Positions 32,453-43,811 of a stretch of 64,000 nt of DNA are shown in pieces. The notes under the pieces are model-generated. The model saw only the letters and a list, made by a program, of their open reading frames with translations. It had not been told where the DNA came from and made no database searches. The DNA comes from Romanomermis culicivorax (taxonomy: Eukaryota > Nematoda > Enoplea > Mermithida > Mermithidae). The position numbers were made by a program, and so were the translations under genes. How positions within the stretch are numbered: the first letter of the stretch is position 1; the number at the start of each line of letters is the position of its first letter. The stretch covers positions 186,001 to 250,000 of the forward strand of contig CAWUHX010000338.1 in assembly GCA_963922205.1 (NCBI GenBank), read 5' to 3'.

Positions 32453-33557
32453 TTTATCTGAAAATGCCAGGAAAAGGCAAAAAGGAGAATATGTTTTTCC
32501 TTTTTGCTTGTTTCACTGGCTTAAAACTTCGATATTAGGCCTCCCCATCATATCATTTCAGCAAAATTCTAACTGAAAAAAACTTTCCATTTTCTGAGAA
32601 ACATGTACTCGCCCAGTTTTTTAAAAGACAAAACGTTTTTAAGCCTCTGCGCATGAAATTCACTTGTCTTGTAGCAATTTTTACAATCTACATGATTACT
32701 TTATGCACAATACATACTTCGTTTTCATGATAGAACACACGTGATGCCTCTAACTGCATGTATAAAATTCATTACAGGCTTGTACAAAAAAAAGTGCTAT
32801 AATTGACAAAAACTATACAGAACAATAACCATTCTCTAATACTAGGAAGTGGCAAAAGATGAATATGTTTCTCGTTGTCCCATATTTCACTGAGCATAAT
32901 ACTATACTTTGTTTTCGAGAACCTGGTTGTAAACTCACCGTATTCTTGATTCACACGTATTGTTTTTTCCAAGTTTAAAACGCGGGAATTTAAGTTTCTA
33001 ATACGATTAATGCTAGTTTAAACTTATTTGAAACTATGCTTTAGCTAATTTTACTCAAATAATGTTCGCCAGTCTCCCAAAAATCGCCGTTTGCTGTTTA
33101 CCAGCAATTAATTTTTCGAATTTGTTTCAAATTGTGTAAATTCGTTGTCTTGCGAACCAGGAATACTGTGGGTTTACCACCTGCTTTTCGGAAACAAAGT
33201 ATAGGCCACTGCATTGTATACAGTAATGAAAAATTCTAACAAAGAATGGCATATAAGTAATTACAAAGATTTCGGGTTTTTCATTAAACCAAAGTTTTTT
33301 CTTCTGTAAAAATCAACTTTAATAACTGATACTGAAATTTTTCAAAGATTTGTCCATTTTTGCGCAGAGGCATTTTCAGAAATGACTAAAAAACTGGGCG
33401 CGTATATGTTTCTCAGAAAATGGAAAGTTTTTTTCAGTTAGAATTTTGCTGAAATGAAATGATAGGGAGGTCTAATATCGAACTTTTAAGCCAGTGAAAC
33501 AGGCAAAAAGGAAAAACATATTCTCCTTTTTGCCATTTCCTGGCATTTTCAGATAAT
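32453..33557. mobile_element. Long-inverted-repeat element, ~200-bp arms
   Basis: Left arm 32453-32650 (TATCTGAAAATGCCAGGAAA ... AAGCCTCTGCGCA) and right arm 33362-33557 (TGCGCAGAGGC ... CCTGGCATTTTCAGATA) are inverted copies, including GGCAAAAAGGAGAATATG and its complement. The ~710-base centre shows no coding frame. Short open frames within the right arm mirror those of the left arm and are not genes. It directly precedes a Harbinger transposase relic and might be its non-autonomous derivative, which is inference. Confidence 0.7.
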
Positions 33558-33814
33558 TGATAAATAACAACACAATAACAACAGATAAATGGGTGGACGC
33601 CACAAAATAATGTGCAAAAGAAGAATGAATCACTGTCAAACTTTCTTCCAAAGTTGGCGTCTTTCCGTCCACACAATTTTGTACAGATGGGATGACTGCT
33701 ATGGTTAGAACATCCCCACAGAATATTCTACTGGTGGGCCGTCACCAGTCGATTTGCGAGCATTTCTAATTTTGTCTACTTTACTTTTTACGATCTGTAA
33801 AAATTATTATTGTA

Positions 33815-34470
33815 CTCATGTATTCAGGTATTGATGGCTCTATGCTTCTTACGGACAGCTTTCGGAGACCTGCATACAATGGGCCTACAGTCTCAGAATG
33901 TATCCGTAATCTTATCCTAGAAATCCCACAGCTTATTATCTGATTATATGAAATTTTTGACTGAGAACAAATTTGAGAAGTTACAGAGATCATTTTATGA
34001 AAAAAACGGATTTTCATACGTCATTACTGCCATTGATCGTACTCACGTTTGCATTCAGGGGCCGAGAAGTGATGACACAGAACTTAATCACAATGAATAG
34101 GGCAACTTTTTGATTAACATACAATACTCACTGAAAATTCGCAACATCGTGACCAGATGGAACTTTAGTACGCATAATGCAAGAATATCGAGCGTAAAAA
34201 ATCAGTTGGAAACCTTATGTGGATGCTTCCATATTTTGGGAGATCGTTGCTATCCAAGCCTTAGATATTTGAGAACGCCACTGAGCAACCCCAATTTAGT
34301 TGGGAGAAACGATACAACTCTGGAGTCCAATTAAAGCTTGGAAACCTTGATTAAAAATCAACTTGAAGTTCCGGGAAACATTTTCCTAAAGAAAACCCGC
34401 ACTCGTCTCCCTACCATATGTACTGTTGTATTTTATTATGTTGGGTAGACAGATGGGTTGACGAAGACTG
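33815..34470 (+). pseudogene. PIF/Harbinger (HARBI1-like) transposase relic
   Basis: Plus-strand frames, broken by a stop (TAG at ~34098) and frameshifts, carry the HARBI1 DDE-domain order. The first catalytic Asp is in ITAIDRTHVCIQGPRSDDTE. Then comes STHNARI, where D-A/S-R is usual (the catalytic Asp is Asn). The third motif is HILGDRCYP followed by LRTPLSNPN. An upstream segment (33830-33960) fits the helical region before the catalytic core. Harbinger transposases cut and paste DNA with TWA target sites. This copy is inactive. Confidence 0.65.
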
Positions 34471-35714
34471 GACTTTTCCCGGCTATCAGGCGTGCCCTTA
34501 CAGGGTCATTAACCTCTAACAGCTGTTGGTGGCTTATGCCACCATGGAACAACGCAAGGAGTTTTTTTGTTCATAAATATTATATAATAATGTCCTGATT
34601 TTAATATGATCATCCATCAGACATTGAGAATTGCAGAAGCTCTGATAATGAAATTCTGAGAGGCATACATACGTGAAGACAAAATTATTTTTTACACCTT
34701 GAGAATAATACTGTTACTCAACTTTGGGATCGATTATTTCTTCAGGAAGCAGAAGACTCACTGATTTTTTAATGTTTCTTATAGAAGAAAAAGCACTTTT
34801 TTGAGGAAATTTGAGGACCATGTATTTCGATATTTTTTACGTTTTTAAAATTCCTTCATTTTCATATTTTTTATTTTGTCACAACTTTAAGCCTATGTGG
34901 TGCATTGACAACTACAACGAAACCCTAAAATTTCGGACACGAATTAAGCTAGTGTAAATATTACTATGGCGAAGTATCGTAAATGTTCACTTCACACGTT
35001 ATAAATTATGGGCACCCTAGTCAGTGTATGAATTATCAACTGTTCGACTTTATGACCACTTGGCACCATTTTTTCGAAAAAAAACTATGTAATTATACCG
35101 AATTTTCTAAACAGCATACCTAGAATCAGAGCAAAACGGTGTTTAAGGCTGCACAAGCTTTCGAATCCCAAGCTAGATTTTTAGGAGGACCGTGTTGCCC
35201 GAAAGAAGGCAGTTTAATAAGTTTGAAATCCTTCAGAAAAGTAGGGTCCACAAAAAACCCCATAGCTCCTGCAATTTTGAGAGTAAAATTTAAAATTTTT
35301 TCCGAATTTAGTTTAGGACCTTGAATGACATGGAAACAAAATTTGATAAAAATTTTAGATGGTCGAGCATTGATGATTTTCAAAATCGGACCACGTGGCG
35401 TGGAATGACCCACAATGAAAGATGGATAAAAATTTCACCGTAACTTCGAAAAATGTTCAGACAATTTCCATGATTTTTGATTGAACGGTTATTCGAGTGG
35501 TCAATAGCCACTTCGGTTAACTTCGAGTTACCTCAGATGACCGTACGACATCATAAAGAAGTTTTGGTGAACATTCCGATGATGTTTGAAGTCGTCATCT
35601 GACTGATCAGTGTGAAAGTCACTTTGGGTCTCCTGGATGGTACTACATCATTTGCAACATTTAGCTATAGTCCTGTGTTGAGGAAATAATAGTCACCTAC
35701 CTTGGTGAGCATTA
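34471..35714. other. No gene seen
   Basis: AT-rich sequence with short frames on both strands. The frame at 35126-35413 (minus) overlaps a + strand frame of similar size, and neither has a motif. Confidence 0.4.
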
Positions 35715-35815
35715 TCATCTTTCGTATAAACGAAGGTATTTCTGTGATTTTTTAGGTTGAGGGTTCTTGACCATTGGGTATTCAACAGATACGGTCACTC
35801 TACATTCTGTTTACA
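35715..35815. repeat. Isolated satellite unit
   Basis: TCGTATAAACGAAGGTATTTC, GATTTTTTAGG, TTCTTGACCATTGGG and CGGTCACTCTACATTCTGTTTAC follow the unit order of the 20857-22110 array on the same strand. Confidence 0.65.
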
Positions 35816-36285
35816 TTTGTTAAAAATATTCAAAAATGTTTAAAAATTATAATTGTGGGATAAGTCTCTTAGATAATCATGAGTGCATCATTTTGCCCTG
35901 CACCGAGCCATGCATGATCAAAACGACCAAAAATACGGGAAATTCGTTCTGCACTTGATACTTTCGCTTGCTAGACAGTGGTCGCTAACCAGCAACATAC
36001 TGTTCAATTTTCATTTGGTTGATGCTTTGGTCCCTTTGTAATGCTTGAATAAAATTCCAGGTTGAAGGGTGCGCGGCGCCAAATAATTGAAGGAATACTC
36101 TGTGCCAGCCTTCACAGAGTTGTTTGTTTTGGACAGTCATAAAATTTCAAAATTTAAATTGATAACAATCATGCAGGCGTTCTTGGAAAGTGAGCCTCCC
36201 GTATCGCCCGCACGTTATACAAATTCGGATCGTCGGCTATACTTTCTACACCCCCTGTATCGCCCAACACAGTCGAGGCGGTAAA

Positions 36286-36620
36286 CTTTGATGTACAATA
36301 CGTTTGTTTACACTCAGGATAGTTTTTTTTTGTGTGATTTGACCGCATCTATCAAATTCTCCATAGCTGAAAGCCCCTTAGCCCAAATTTTGACCGCATC
36401 TATCAAATTCTCCGTAGCCGAAAACCTCTCAGCCCAAACAATCGCATTTACACTCAGAATAATTTTTTTTTTAAAGTGAGAGCATCTGTTGAATTCCCCC
36501 CCCAGTCAAAAATTCCTTTACCTAAAAATACGCCTGTTTTCACCCCGGATAATTTTTTTCGTCAAGTGACCACATCCATTGAATTCCCCGTGGTTGAAAA
36601 CTTCTTACACCAAAACATCA
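36286..36620. repeat. Satellite tract, reverse orientation (left of insertion)
   Basis: Three to four units in inverse orientation: TTTGTTTACACTCAGGATA, GTGTGATTTGACCGCATC, ATCAAATTCTCC(A/G)TAGC and so on. The tract is interrupted at 36624 by an ~0.9-kb insertion and resumes at 37521. Confidence 0.75.
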
Positions 36621-36623
36621 CTA

Positions 36624-37520
36624 TGTAACGACCAGATTTGTGTGAGGTACTTTACTTTTAACCAATGGCGTTATGGCGGGAACGGCTATAACGGAACAGG
36701 GCGCAGCGAGATGCTAATACGATAATACAACAAATGATCGACGGTCGCTTGAACATCCAATAACAAAAATGGACAGCGTGTTTGCTTGCAAATAAAATAT
36801 ACGACATGGTTTAATTGCTTTCGAAGACGGTTGCTTGCAAATAAAGTGAACGGCCGCGGATCAAAAATGAAGCGATTACAACAGTCTAACAACTAACTAA
36901 ATCACGCTTTGCTTCTTCTTTTATATGACGTTTTTGGCCACTCCCTGGGCGTCGTGGGAGGTCGAGCTTCTGTCCATCTTCTTCCGCCAATCCTCGCTTC
37001 CTGCTACCCTTTTTATGCTTTCTTAGTTACGCCTTTCTAATGCTTTCCTGGTACTGTATGCTTTTCGTGCTTCGCTTGCTTTCTACAATGGGCTTAGCCA
37101 CACCTTTGTGCTTCTGTGCATGCTTCCTGTATCGGTTTCTCTGTATACACATGTTTTATGGGGCTGCCGCTACCCTTACACTTGAGACTACTGTCTGGCG
37201 GGGCTTTTACATATTTTACAGTGTGCAGGTGTTGTTTACGATTTTTACGGGGGATTACAGTAGCTGTGGAATGTGTAGTTTAGTGTAGGTTCTAGGGGAC
37301 CAGCTGCCGTTTGTGCAAATTAATTGGGGCATCTTAATTGGGCTACCGGGGTGTGAACGGATCAAAATAAAGTACTTCACATAATTTTAGAGGAATGTTT
37401 GGGTGTGAATCCCAGACACCCTTGAGACGATAAAATACGAAAATGAAATAATATCTAATAAATATTTATCACATACAGTATGCTATATATTTACAGTACT
37501 GCTTTAGCAGGCACGTTACA
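36624..37520. mobile_element. Possible solo LTR or similar insertion (897 bp) in the satellite tract
   Basis: The segment starts TGTAACGACC and ends GGCACGTTACA, so its ends are TG..CA with the short inverted pair TGTAACG/CGTTACA. It splits a satellite tract that continues on both sides in the same orientation. Inside are GTGTGAGGTACTTTAC near the start, CAAAATAAAGTACTTCACAT near 37370 (an AATAAA-type signal) and no coding frame. I could not see a matching 4-6-base target duplication, so LTR identity is tentative. Confidence 0.5.
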
Positions 37521-37740
37521 ACGAAAATACGCTTGTTTACACCCCAGATAATTTTTTATGTAAAGTGACCACATCCATTGAATTCTCCCGTGGTCGAAAA
37601 TTCCTTCCATCAAAAAATCAGGAAAATACGCTTGTTTACACCCGGAATAATTTTTTTTGTGTAAAGTGACCGCATCCATTTAATTTCTATTAGTCGAAAA
37701 CCTTTTCCCCAATAAGACCACGGAAATACCTTTGTTGTTC
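37521..37740. repeat. Satellite tract, reverse orientation (right of insertion)
   Basis: Two to three units: AATACGCTTGTTTACACCC, AATTTTTTATGTAAAGTGACC, CACATCCATTGAATTCTCC, then a second unit from ~37622. They are better conserved between themselves than with the array at 21 kb. Confidence 0.75.
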
Positions 37741-38205
37741 GGGGACCATAAGTTGGAAATATTCTCGTAAATGATGGAGACATTTTGTGTTGAAGACATT
37801 TTGCACGAGGACATTTTCTTCCGAGATCATTTGTTGGGATATTTTGTCCGAGATATTTTGTCATAGATCCAATAGTAGCTCCAGGTTTCGGTCTCTACTT
37901 GATTCGAAACGGCAACTGTATGCCGAATCCAGCCAAATAAAGAATAATTTTGCACAGACTTAGTGGTCACTTGGGTCACTCCAAAGAATCAGGATGACAT
38001 CAAACGATCATCAATTGCGACCATTTCCAACATTTCTGATGAAATATCGGTTATCTGCGCGACCATCATGTTGAAATATACAAGATGCAGATAGATACGT
38101 TCCCACGCTAAACAATGTTTTTGCAGGATGATTTGCATGTTGGAAAGCTTGAGCATGAAAATGTAGAAACATGGAGTTTACTTTAACATAATGCAAAAAA
38201 CTGCA
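37741..38205. other. No gene seen
   Basis: Short repeated GACATTTTG/GATATTTTGTC phrases occur at 37780-37865. Nothing else was recognised before the hAT-like nest. Confidence 0.4.
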
Positions 38206-38236
38206 ATGCAGCCCAGTGTTTTTTTTGTGCCAAAAC

Positions 38237-39707
38237 CACCGTTTTTTCCTCAAATGGGGTGTTTTGAGGAAAAAAATTTCGAAATGAGGAAAAAAATTTT
38301 GGGTATGGTTCTCATTGAGGAAAATATTTTGGAGAATTCAAAACCGAATAGATGCGTTTTGATGGACTTGAAAGGGTCAAAATCATACCTGTACTTGGGG
38401 GGGGTTTATACCTGTACTTGGGGGGGGGGGTTGGGGGAGGGGACCCCCCCCAACTCGGCCAACCCTATACCCAAAATCATTTTGCCCCCCCAACCCCCCC
38501 CAGTTTGGAAAAAAAAATTCTTTTCAAAAAAGTGTATGTTTTTTGGCCTTTTTTGGGAAAAATTTCGACTTTTTCCTACCCCCCCCCAAAATTTCGGATT
38601 TACCCCCCCCCCCAACTGGTCGGAGGTCTTACAGGTATGGGGGGGTTGGGGGGGGGGACCCCCCCCCCCAACTCGGCCAACCCTATACCCAAAATCATTT
38701 CCCCCCCCCAACCCCCCCCAGTTGGGAAAAAATTAAAAAAATTTGCCAAAAAGTGTATGTTTTTTGGCCTTTTTTGGGAAAAATTTCGACTTTTTCCTAC
38801 CCCCCCCCCAAAATTTCGGATTTACCCCCCCCCCCAACTGGTCGGAGGTCTTACAGGTATGGTCAAAATCTCACAATTTTCCGGCGCCTCGCGCCGGTCA
38901 TGGGTATAATCTTAACAATTTTCTATCAGGCGCGACCGTTAGCATATCTACTTCGACTTACTAATTAATGCTCAACAGTTTCCATCAATCAAGTTAGCTA
39001 GCTCGTTTTATTTTCTAATCGTTAACAGTCAATTATGTCGCCCAAAATTTAGATTTTTCATCAATTGTCTCAATTTTTTCTCTCGATGTTTGGAATTTTT
39101 TAAACGTCTGCAACCTGAACTTTTGCGTTTATTGAAGAAGTTTGTGAATATCTGTTGGAGAGATTTATTTTCCAGCATTTTAGAATATAAAAACTTAAAA
39201 ATTTATCCGGCGCTTCGCGCCGAAATGGGAAACAAGTTATACTTCATCAATCGGATTTAAATTTAGTTCCTAACGTTGTGAAGGTTCAATTTCCAGCGTT
39301 TTAGAAAGTGAAAATGCAGAAATTTTTTCGGCGCTCTGCGCCGGACCAAGAACTAAATTAAATTAATCAGATGATTCTAATGAGGAGAGCCATAGAAATG
39401 ATAATAGCGGATAAATTCCTGAGAACTCTATCGTTAAAATGCTTCACCCGCTCCTGTAGAACACCTATATATTCTTCATGAGCTCATTTTTGGCTAATAT
39501 AACTAGAGTTTTCTCAATTTTTTTCTCATTTTTGCAGGTTTCTGACTCCAAATACAAAAAAATGCTTGGGTATACTCCTGCATAAAAAAGCATCTATAGC
39601 CACATTATAAGCGTTTTTAAAAATGAGGAAAATTTGTGGAAAATGAGGAAAAAAATTTTAGGCCCGGTTCTCATGTGGAAAAAATCTTCGAGGAAAAAGA
39701 AACGGTG
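38237..39707 (+). mobile_element. hAT-like non-autonomous element R1, copy 1
   Basis: A perfect 8-bp duplication GCCAAAAC (38229-38236, 39708-39715) flanks ends CACCGTTTTTTCCTC and GAGGAAAAAGAAACGGTG. The interior has no transposase but contains GC-rich hairpins (38881, 39207, 39329) in AT-rich surroundings. Further R1 copies lie at 42169-44390 (reverse) and 44391-45570 (forward, both ends incomplete). A poly-C/G element is inserted at 38385-38860. Confidence 0.75.
38385..38860. mobile_element. Poly-C/G-rich small element pC, copy 1, internally duplicated
   Basis: Flanked by a direct duplication GGTCAAAATC (38375-38384, 38861-38870), with ends ATACCTGTAC and CTTACAGGTAT. The interior holds a ~230-bp unit twice, each with runs of 7-13 C or G, AACTCGGCCAACCCTATACC and AAGTGTATGTTTTTTGGCC. 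The open frames across it (rich in Pro/Gly) result from the homopolymers and are not genes. A second, inverted copy is at 45290-45458. Confidence 0.7.
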
Positions 39708-39978
39708 GCCAAAACGTGGTTGTTGGCACAAAAAAATTTGGAATGACACAAAAAATTTAGGGCGTTTGTGCTAATTGGCACAAATTTTTTTGACTGGTTT
39801 AAGGCTAAATTTCTCTGATTTTCAGTCATTTTAGGGGTCGAAAACGCAAAATTTTCTCGGCGCCTCGCGCCGAATCACGAGGTATAATTACTAACTTACT
39901 TTTATTTGTCTCGAACGCGAGCAAATTTCATTCGAATAGTATGTTTGTATTATCGCAACAGACTTTGAGATTATCAAT

Positions 39979-41585
39979 TAGGTCTGTTCCGAGATCTCGA
40001 TCTCGACAAATCTCGGTATTTTTCACATCTCGATCTCGGATATTCAATTTCTGCGGATCTCGATCTCGCTCGATCTCGGTATTTTGTAAGATTTTATTCG
40101 AGATTTTTTACATAATTTAGAAAATAATAAGACGTAATTAATTTTAATTTTTTTTAGATTTTTTGAGAAAGGTCAACACGTCAACTTTCTCAACTTTTTG
40201 AAGCGTTTGTTCTTTTTTTAATGTAAATTCAATTCAAAAACTTCATGGAAGTATTTTTGGAAAAGTTCTACGCTTCTGACTCATTGATTTTTGGTCAAAT
40301 TTATGAAAGGTTACGAACAAATAAAATTGTTTAAAATTTTTCGAATGATAAATTTCTAGAAATTACGATTTATGAACACAAAATTTAAATCTAATTTTTG
40401 AAATATATGATCAGAATGATTATCAGAATGCTTTAAAAAGCTCAAAAACACTTAAATAAAGCGTCTGTGAGCCTTTTCAAGCGAAAAAACGAGGATTTTA
40501 AGATTTTTAAGGATTTATGTAAAATTTGATCCCTTTCCACATTTGTGGGAAAAGGTTCATGGAAAAAAACAGTGGACCAAAGTGAATAAGTGCCATTATT
40601 TTAATTATCATTATTATGTATTTCCTAACTTAGGCGCAGCTTTAAGCATGTATGCCTTCATTTATCACTCAATCTATAATAGTTTTCATCATGCTAAACG
40701 GATTATATCATGTTTTGACTGCTAATCTTCAATATTTTATCATGATATTTAATGAAAATTCGCATTTTTTCCTTGACGCAGTTTTTGAGAAAGATCAATA
40801 CTTCAAGTCTCTAAGCTTTTTGTAGTGATTATTTCCTTCCTAACGTTAAATCAATTTAAAAGCTTTATGGAAGTAGTTTTTGGAAATTTCTACTATTCTT
40901 ACTCATATCTTTTCAGCCAAGTTCATGAGAGTTTGCGCTAAAGTGCATGCATAATTGCATAAAATTTTCAATGATCAAATGATTTATATTTTTTGGTATT
41001 ATGTCTAGCGCATGGTCAGAAAATGTCGTTCTAGCATATGTTTATCGCTTTTAAACATCAACATTTTATAGATTAGATGTTTTATCTTGCACTGTTTTCT
41101 TGAAGAATTTGAATAATTTGATGAAAACCAAAGTTTATGTCGATTACGCAGTCCTTAAAAATTTACACGTTCGTTAACATAGTTTTTCTGCATTTGAGAA
41201 ATAATTGAGGAATTTTTTGGTCGTTTGGTGGCTAACTAAAAATTGATAAAATGTGGATTTCTGGGAGCTTGACGATGTTGTGCATCAAGTAAATTGAAAT
41301 TAGGCCTGGAAAACCTCTCTGGGCGAAAAAAATTGTAAAAAAATTGTATATAGAAAAGAAAATTGTATATAGAAAAGAAAATTGTATATAGAAAAGAAAA
41401 AAAATTGTAAATAAAATTGTATATAGAAAAGAAAAAAAATTGTATATAGAAAAGAATCGTAGAAAATCTCGATCTCGCTCGATCTCGAATAAAATAAAAT
41501 TTACATCTCGATCTCGAACATACTGGAGTTCCATTCTCGATCTCGGTCTCGACTTCTTCAAAAATTTGATCTCGGAACAGCCCTA
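39979..41585. mobile_element. hAT-like element (B) with ATCTCG iterons
   Basis: A perfect 8-bp duplication TTATCAAT (39971-39978, 41586-41593) flanks inverted ends TAGGTCTGTTCCGAGATC and GATCTCGGAACAGCCCTA. Both subterminal regions contain tandem ATCTCG hexamers (39990-40090 and 41465-41580). These are the marks of the hAT superfamily. The 1.6-kb interior has no transposase frame, and includes a 19-bp tandem repeat (41338-41455). The element sits inside outer element A. Confidence 0.85.
41338..41455. repeat. Tandem TTGTATATAGAAAAGAAAA array
   Basis: Five to six copies of a ~19-bp unit, two of them shortened. The minus-strand frame it opens (repeats of FLYTIFF) is an artefact of the repeat. 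Confidence 0.8.
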
Positions 41586-42332
41586 TTATCAATGACTGGT
41601 AAATGAAACGAAATTGTTAACTTCCTACATATGTTCATTCAGTGGGATTGGGAACCGAAATTTTTATTTTTGGTGTCTGATTCTAACAGAAATATTGACA
41701 TTATTGGCACAATTTTTCAGCCAAAAATTTACGCGACACAACTTACAGACTTCCTTAATTTAATCTCTCCATCGTTGTTAAGAAGAAATTATTAGCTGGA
41801 AACTGAAATATAAACTTCCTTACTTATGTAAACATAAATAAAATATCCGAATTGAATTCTTTCAGCATTTGATTTCTTTCTGAAACATATAAACCGTTTT
41901 CCCGATCAGTTTCTCTTATCTCACTGACGTGGTTAGGTAAAATGAGGCAGACACATTTTTTGTGCCAAATAGTGCGTTGAAAGTGTCTTATCTTTAGTTA
42001 TATACTTATGTTTTTATCAAACTTTTGGCATAAAACTTATTAAAGGTTTTCAGTATGTTTTAAAGCTGAAAAATTTTTTGTGCCATTGGCACAAATTTTT
42101 TTGGCCCTTTGTGCCAATTGGCACAAATGTCTGTGCACAAAAAAAACACTGATGCAGCTTGTTGAGACCACCGTTTTTCCCCCAAATGGGGCAAGGTTTT
42201 TTTTCCTCGAAGATTTTTTCCACATGAGAACCGGACCCAAAATTTGTTTCCTCATTTTCCAAAAATTTTCCACATTTTTAAAAACGTTTATAATGTGGCT
42301 ACGGATGCCTTTTATGCATTTTAGGAGCATAC

Positions 42333-43335
42333 CAGAGCACCCCATGGGGGGGAGGTATGGGGGGGGGGTATTACTCCCGTCTTAGATTTGGAAATTCATT
42401 TACTACCCCCATAAAAACAGCTCACTATAGCAAAAAATTTTGGTAGACTTCATCCTCTCCCCAGTAGGTTATACTAATTCGAGAAAAATTGCAGAATGTG
42501 TGATTCTGAGGAATTACTCACTGCTGTTTTTGACACATTTACTGAGCAAATGATAATGGGAAAGTATGCAACTTCTGTGCCATATAGCGATTTTTAGGAA
42601 AGGATATCAGCACATTAATATATACTACTTGTAGGAAATCATTATACATATAATTGGGAGATGAAATAATGACTTATGTGTATGTGATTAATCAAAAAAT
42701 CGCCCCTTGGGAAGAAAAACATTATGTTCTTAAAATTCTGCCTCTTCATGCTCTCCTTTCCTTTTCCCCGCTTCTGCGTTGGGTCTTCTGTGCGCATATG
42801 GTTACCCAGGCTGTGGCATACTTTCCTGCTATGAGTTGAGACATGTGAGGTCTGTTGACGTGGATCAGGAGTGGTACTTGGTTTCAAGCTCGTAGTTCAT
42901 AGTCTAATGGGATTAATAATACTAAAGCCACATTCAGCATCAGGACTTTCAATTGGAAGCACTGTTGCAAGCCTAATCAGTGATGGGATAAGCCCATACT
43001 GCCGAAGATGCTGGCTGAAACAATGTTTCCAAACGTATGTTGTGCCCGATTCTTGAAATGTGCAGGAATCAGTTGGCACAACAGTCTTCAAAGTGTGACT
43101 ATTCTGCACGTATAATTAGTGGGAGCTGGAAAATGGAGTTGAAATAGTAAATTTTTTTTGACAGTAAAAAGCATAAAGTAGGGGCATTAATCATTTTTGT
43201 AAATTCGAGAAACTACAACCCCCCTCCTTACCAAAAAGTCGAGAGCAAAAAAAAAAGGTCACGGCATATTTCAAGTACTACCCTTAAAATTTATTATTTT
43301 ACCCCTACCTAAATTTTCGACCTTGGGGACCTCTG
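42333..43335. mobile_element. hAT-like element (C), perfect 8-bp duplication
   Basis: GAGCATAC at 42325-42332 and again at 43336-43343 flank inverted ends CAGAGCACCCC and GGGGACCTCTG. The element splits R1 copy 2 at a point where R1 copy 1 is continuous, which confirms the insertion. The 1-kb interior has short frames only, with G-rich (42345-42370) patches near the left end. Confidence 0.85.
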
Positions 43336-43623
43336 GAGCATACAGCATTTCGTTGTATTTGTAGTCAGAAACCTGCAAAAATGAGGAAAAAAATTGAGAA
43401 AATTCTGGTTATGCTAGTCAAAATGAGCTGATGAAGAATATTTTACAGGAGAAGATAAAGCATTTTAACGATAGAGTTAACATAGATTTATCGGCTATTA
43501 TCATTTTTGTGATTCCCATTAGAATTATTCAATTTTATTTAGTTCTTGACCCGGCGCGGAGCGCCGGAAAGTTTTTTAGATTTCCACCTACTAAAACGAT
43601 GGAAAATGAACCCTCACAATCGG

Positions 43624-43811
43624 GCCTGTAGCCAAGGGGTTGGGGGGCCATGCCCCCCAAATGTTTGAAGTCTTAAAAAAAGACAAAGGTTTTTTTGTTT
43701 TTTTCCAAGTCAAGTCAGAAATAAGAAAGTCAAGTCAGAAATGCAATTTCATGGTAATTTGTGTGAAAAAATGTGTGCCCCCCCCCCCGAAAAAAATTTC
43801 TGGCGACAGGC
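43624..43811. mobile_element. Small MITE with GCCTGTNGCCA ends
   Basis: GCCTGTAGCCA at the left faces TGGCGACAGGC at the right. Runs of G and C lie just inside both ends. The insert interrupts R1 copy 2 relative to the other copies. The duplication is unclear. About 190 bp. Confidence 0.55.

Larger units (their letters stand above)
38214..42151. mobile_element. Outer hAT-like element (A) holding nested insertions
   Basis: The ends are CAGTGTTTTTTTTGTGCC (38214) and TGTGCACAAAAAAAACACTG (ending 42151), an inverted pair of the hAT type. Flanks are ATGCAGCC (38206-38213) and ATGCAGCT (42152-42159), an 8-bp duplication with one change. Two further elements are nested inside (38237-39707 and 39979-41585). 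What is left of the host is under 1 kb of AT-rich sequence with TTGGCACAAA repeats, without transposase. Confidence 0.7.

Noticed and set aside
38191-38968. Overlapping frames of 100-185 residues rich in Pro, Gly and Phe on both strands
   Set aside because: They are open because of long C/G homopolymers and a duplicated 230-bp unit within a small inserted element. No motif, no consistent start.
38881-39872. GC hairpins as Helitron 3' ends
   Set aside because: Helitrons end in a hairpin followed by CTRR and insert at AT; here the hairpins recur inside elements that are bounded by inverted ends and 8-bp duplications, and no consistent CTRR follows.
42835-42842. GTTGAGAC as the right-hand target duplication for R1 copy 2 (left copy 42161-42168)
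   Set aside because: The preceding sequence is not an R1 end and the site lies inside element C; an 8-base match by chance is not improbable over this distance.
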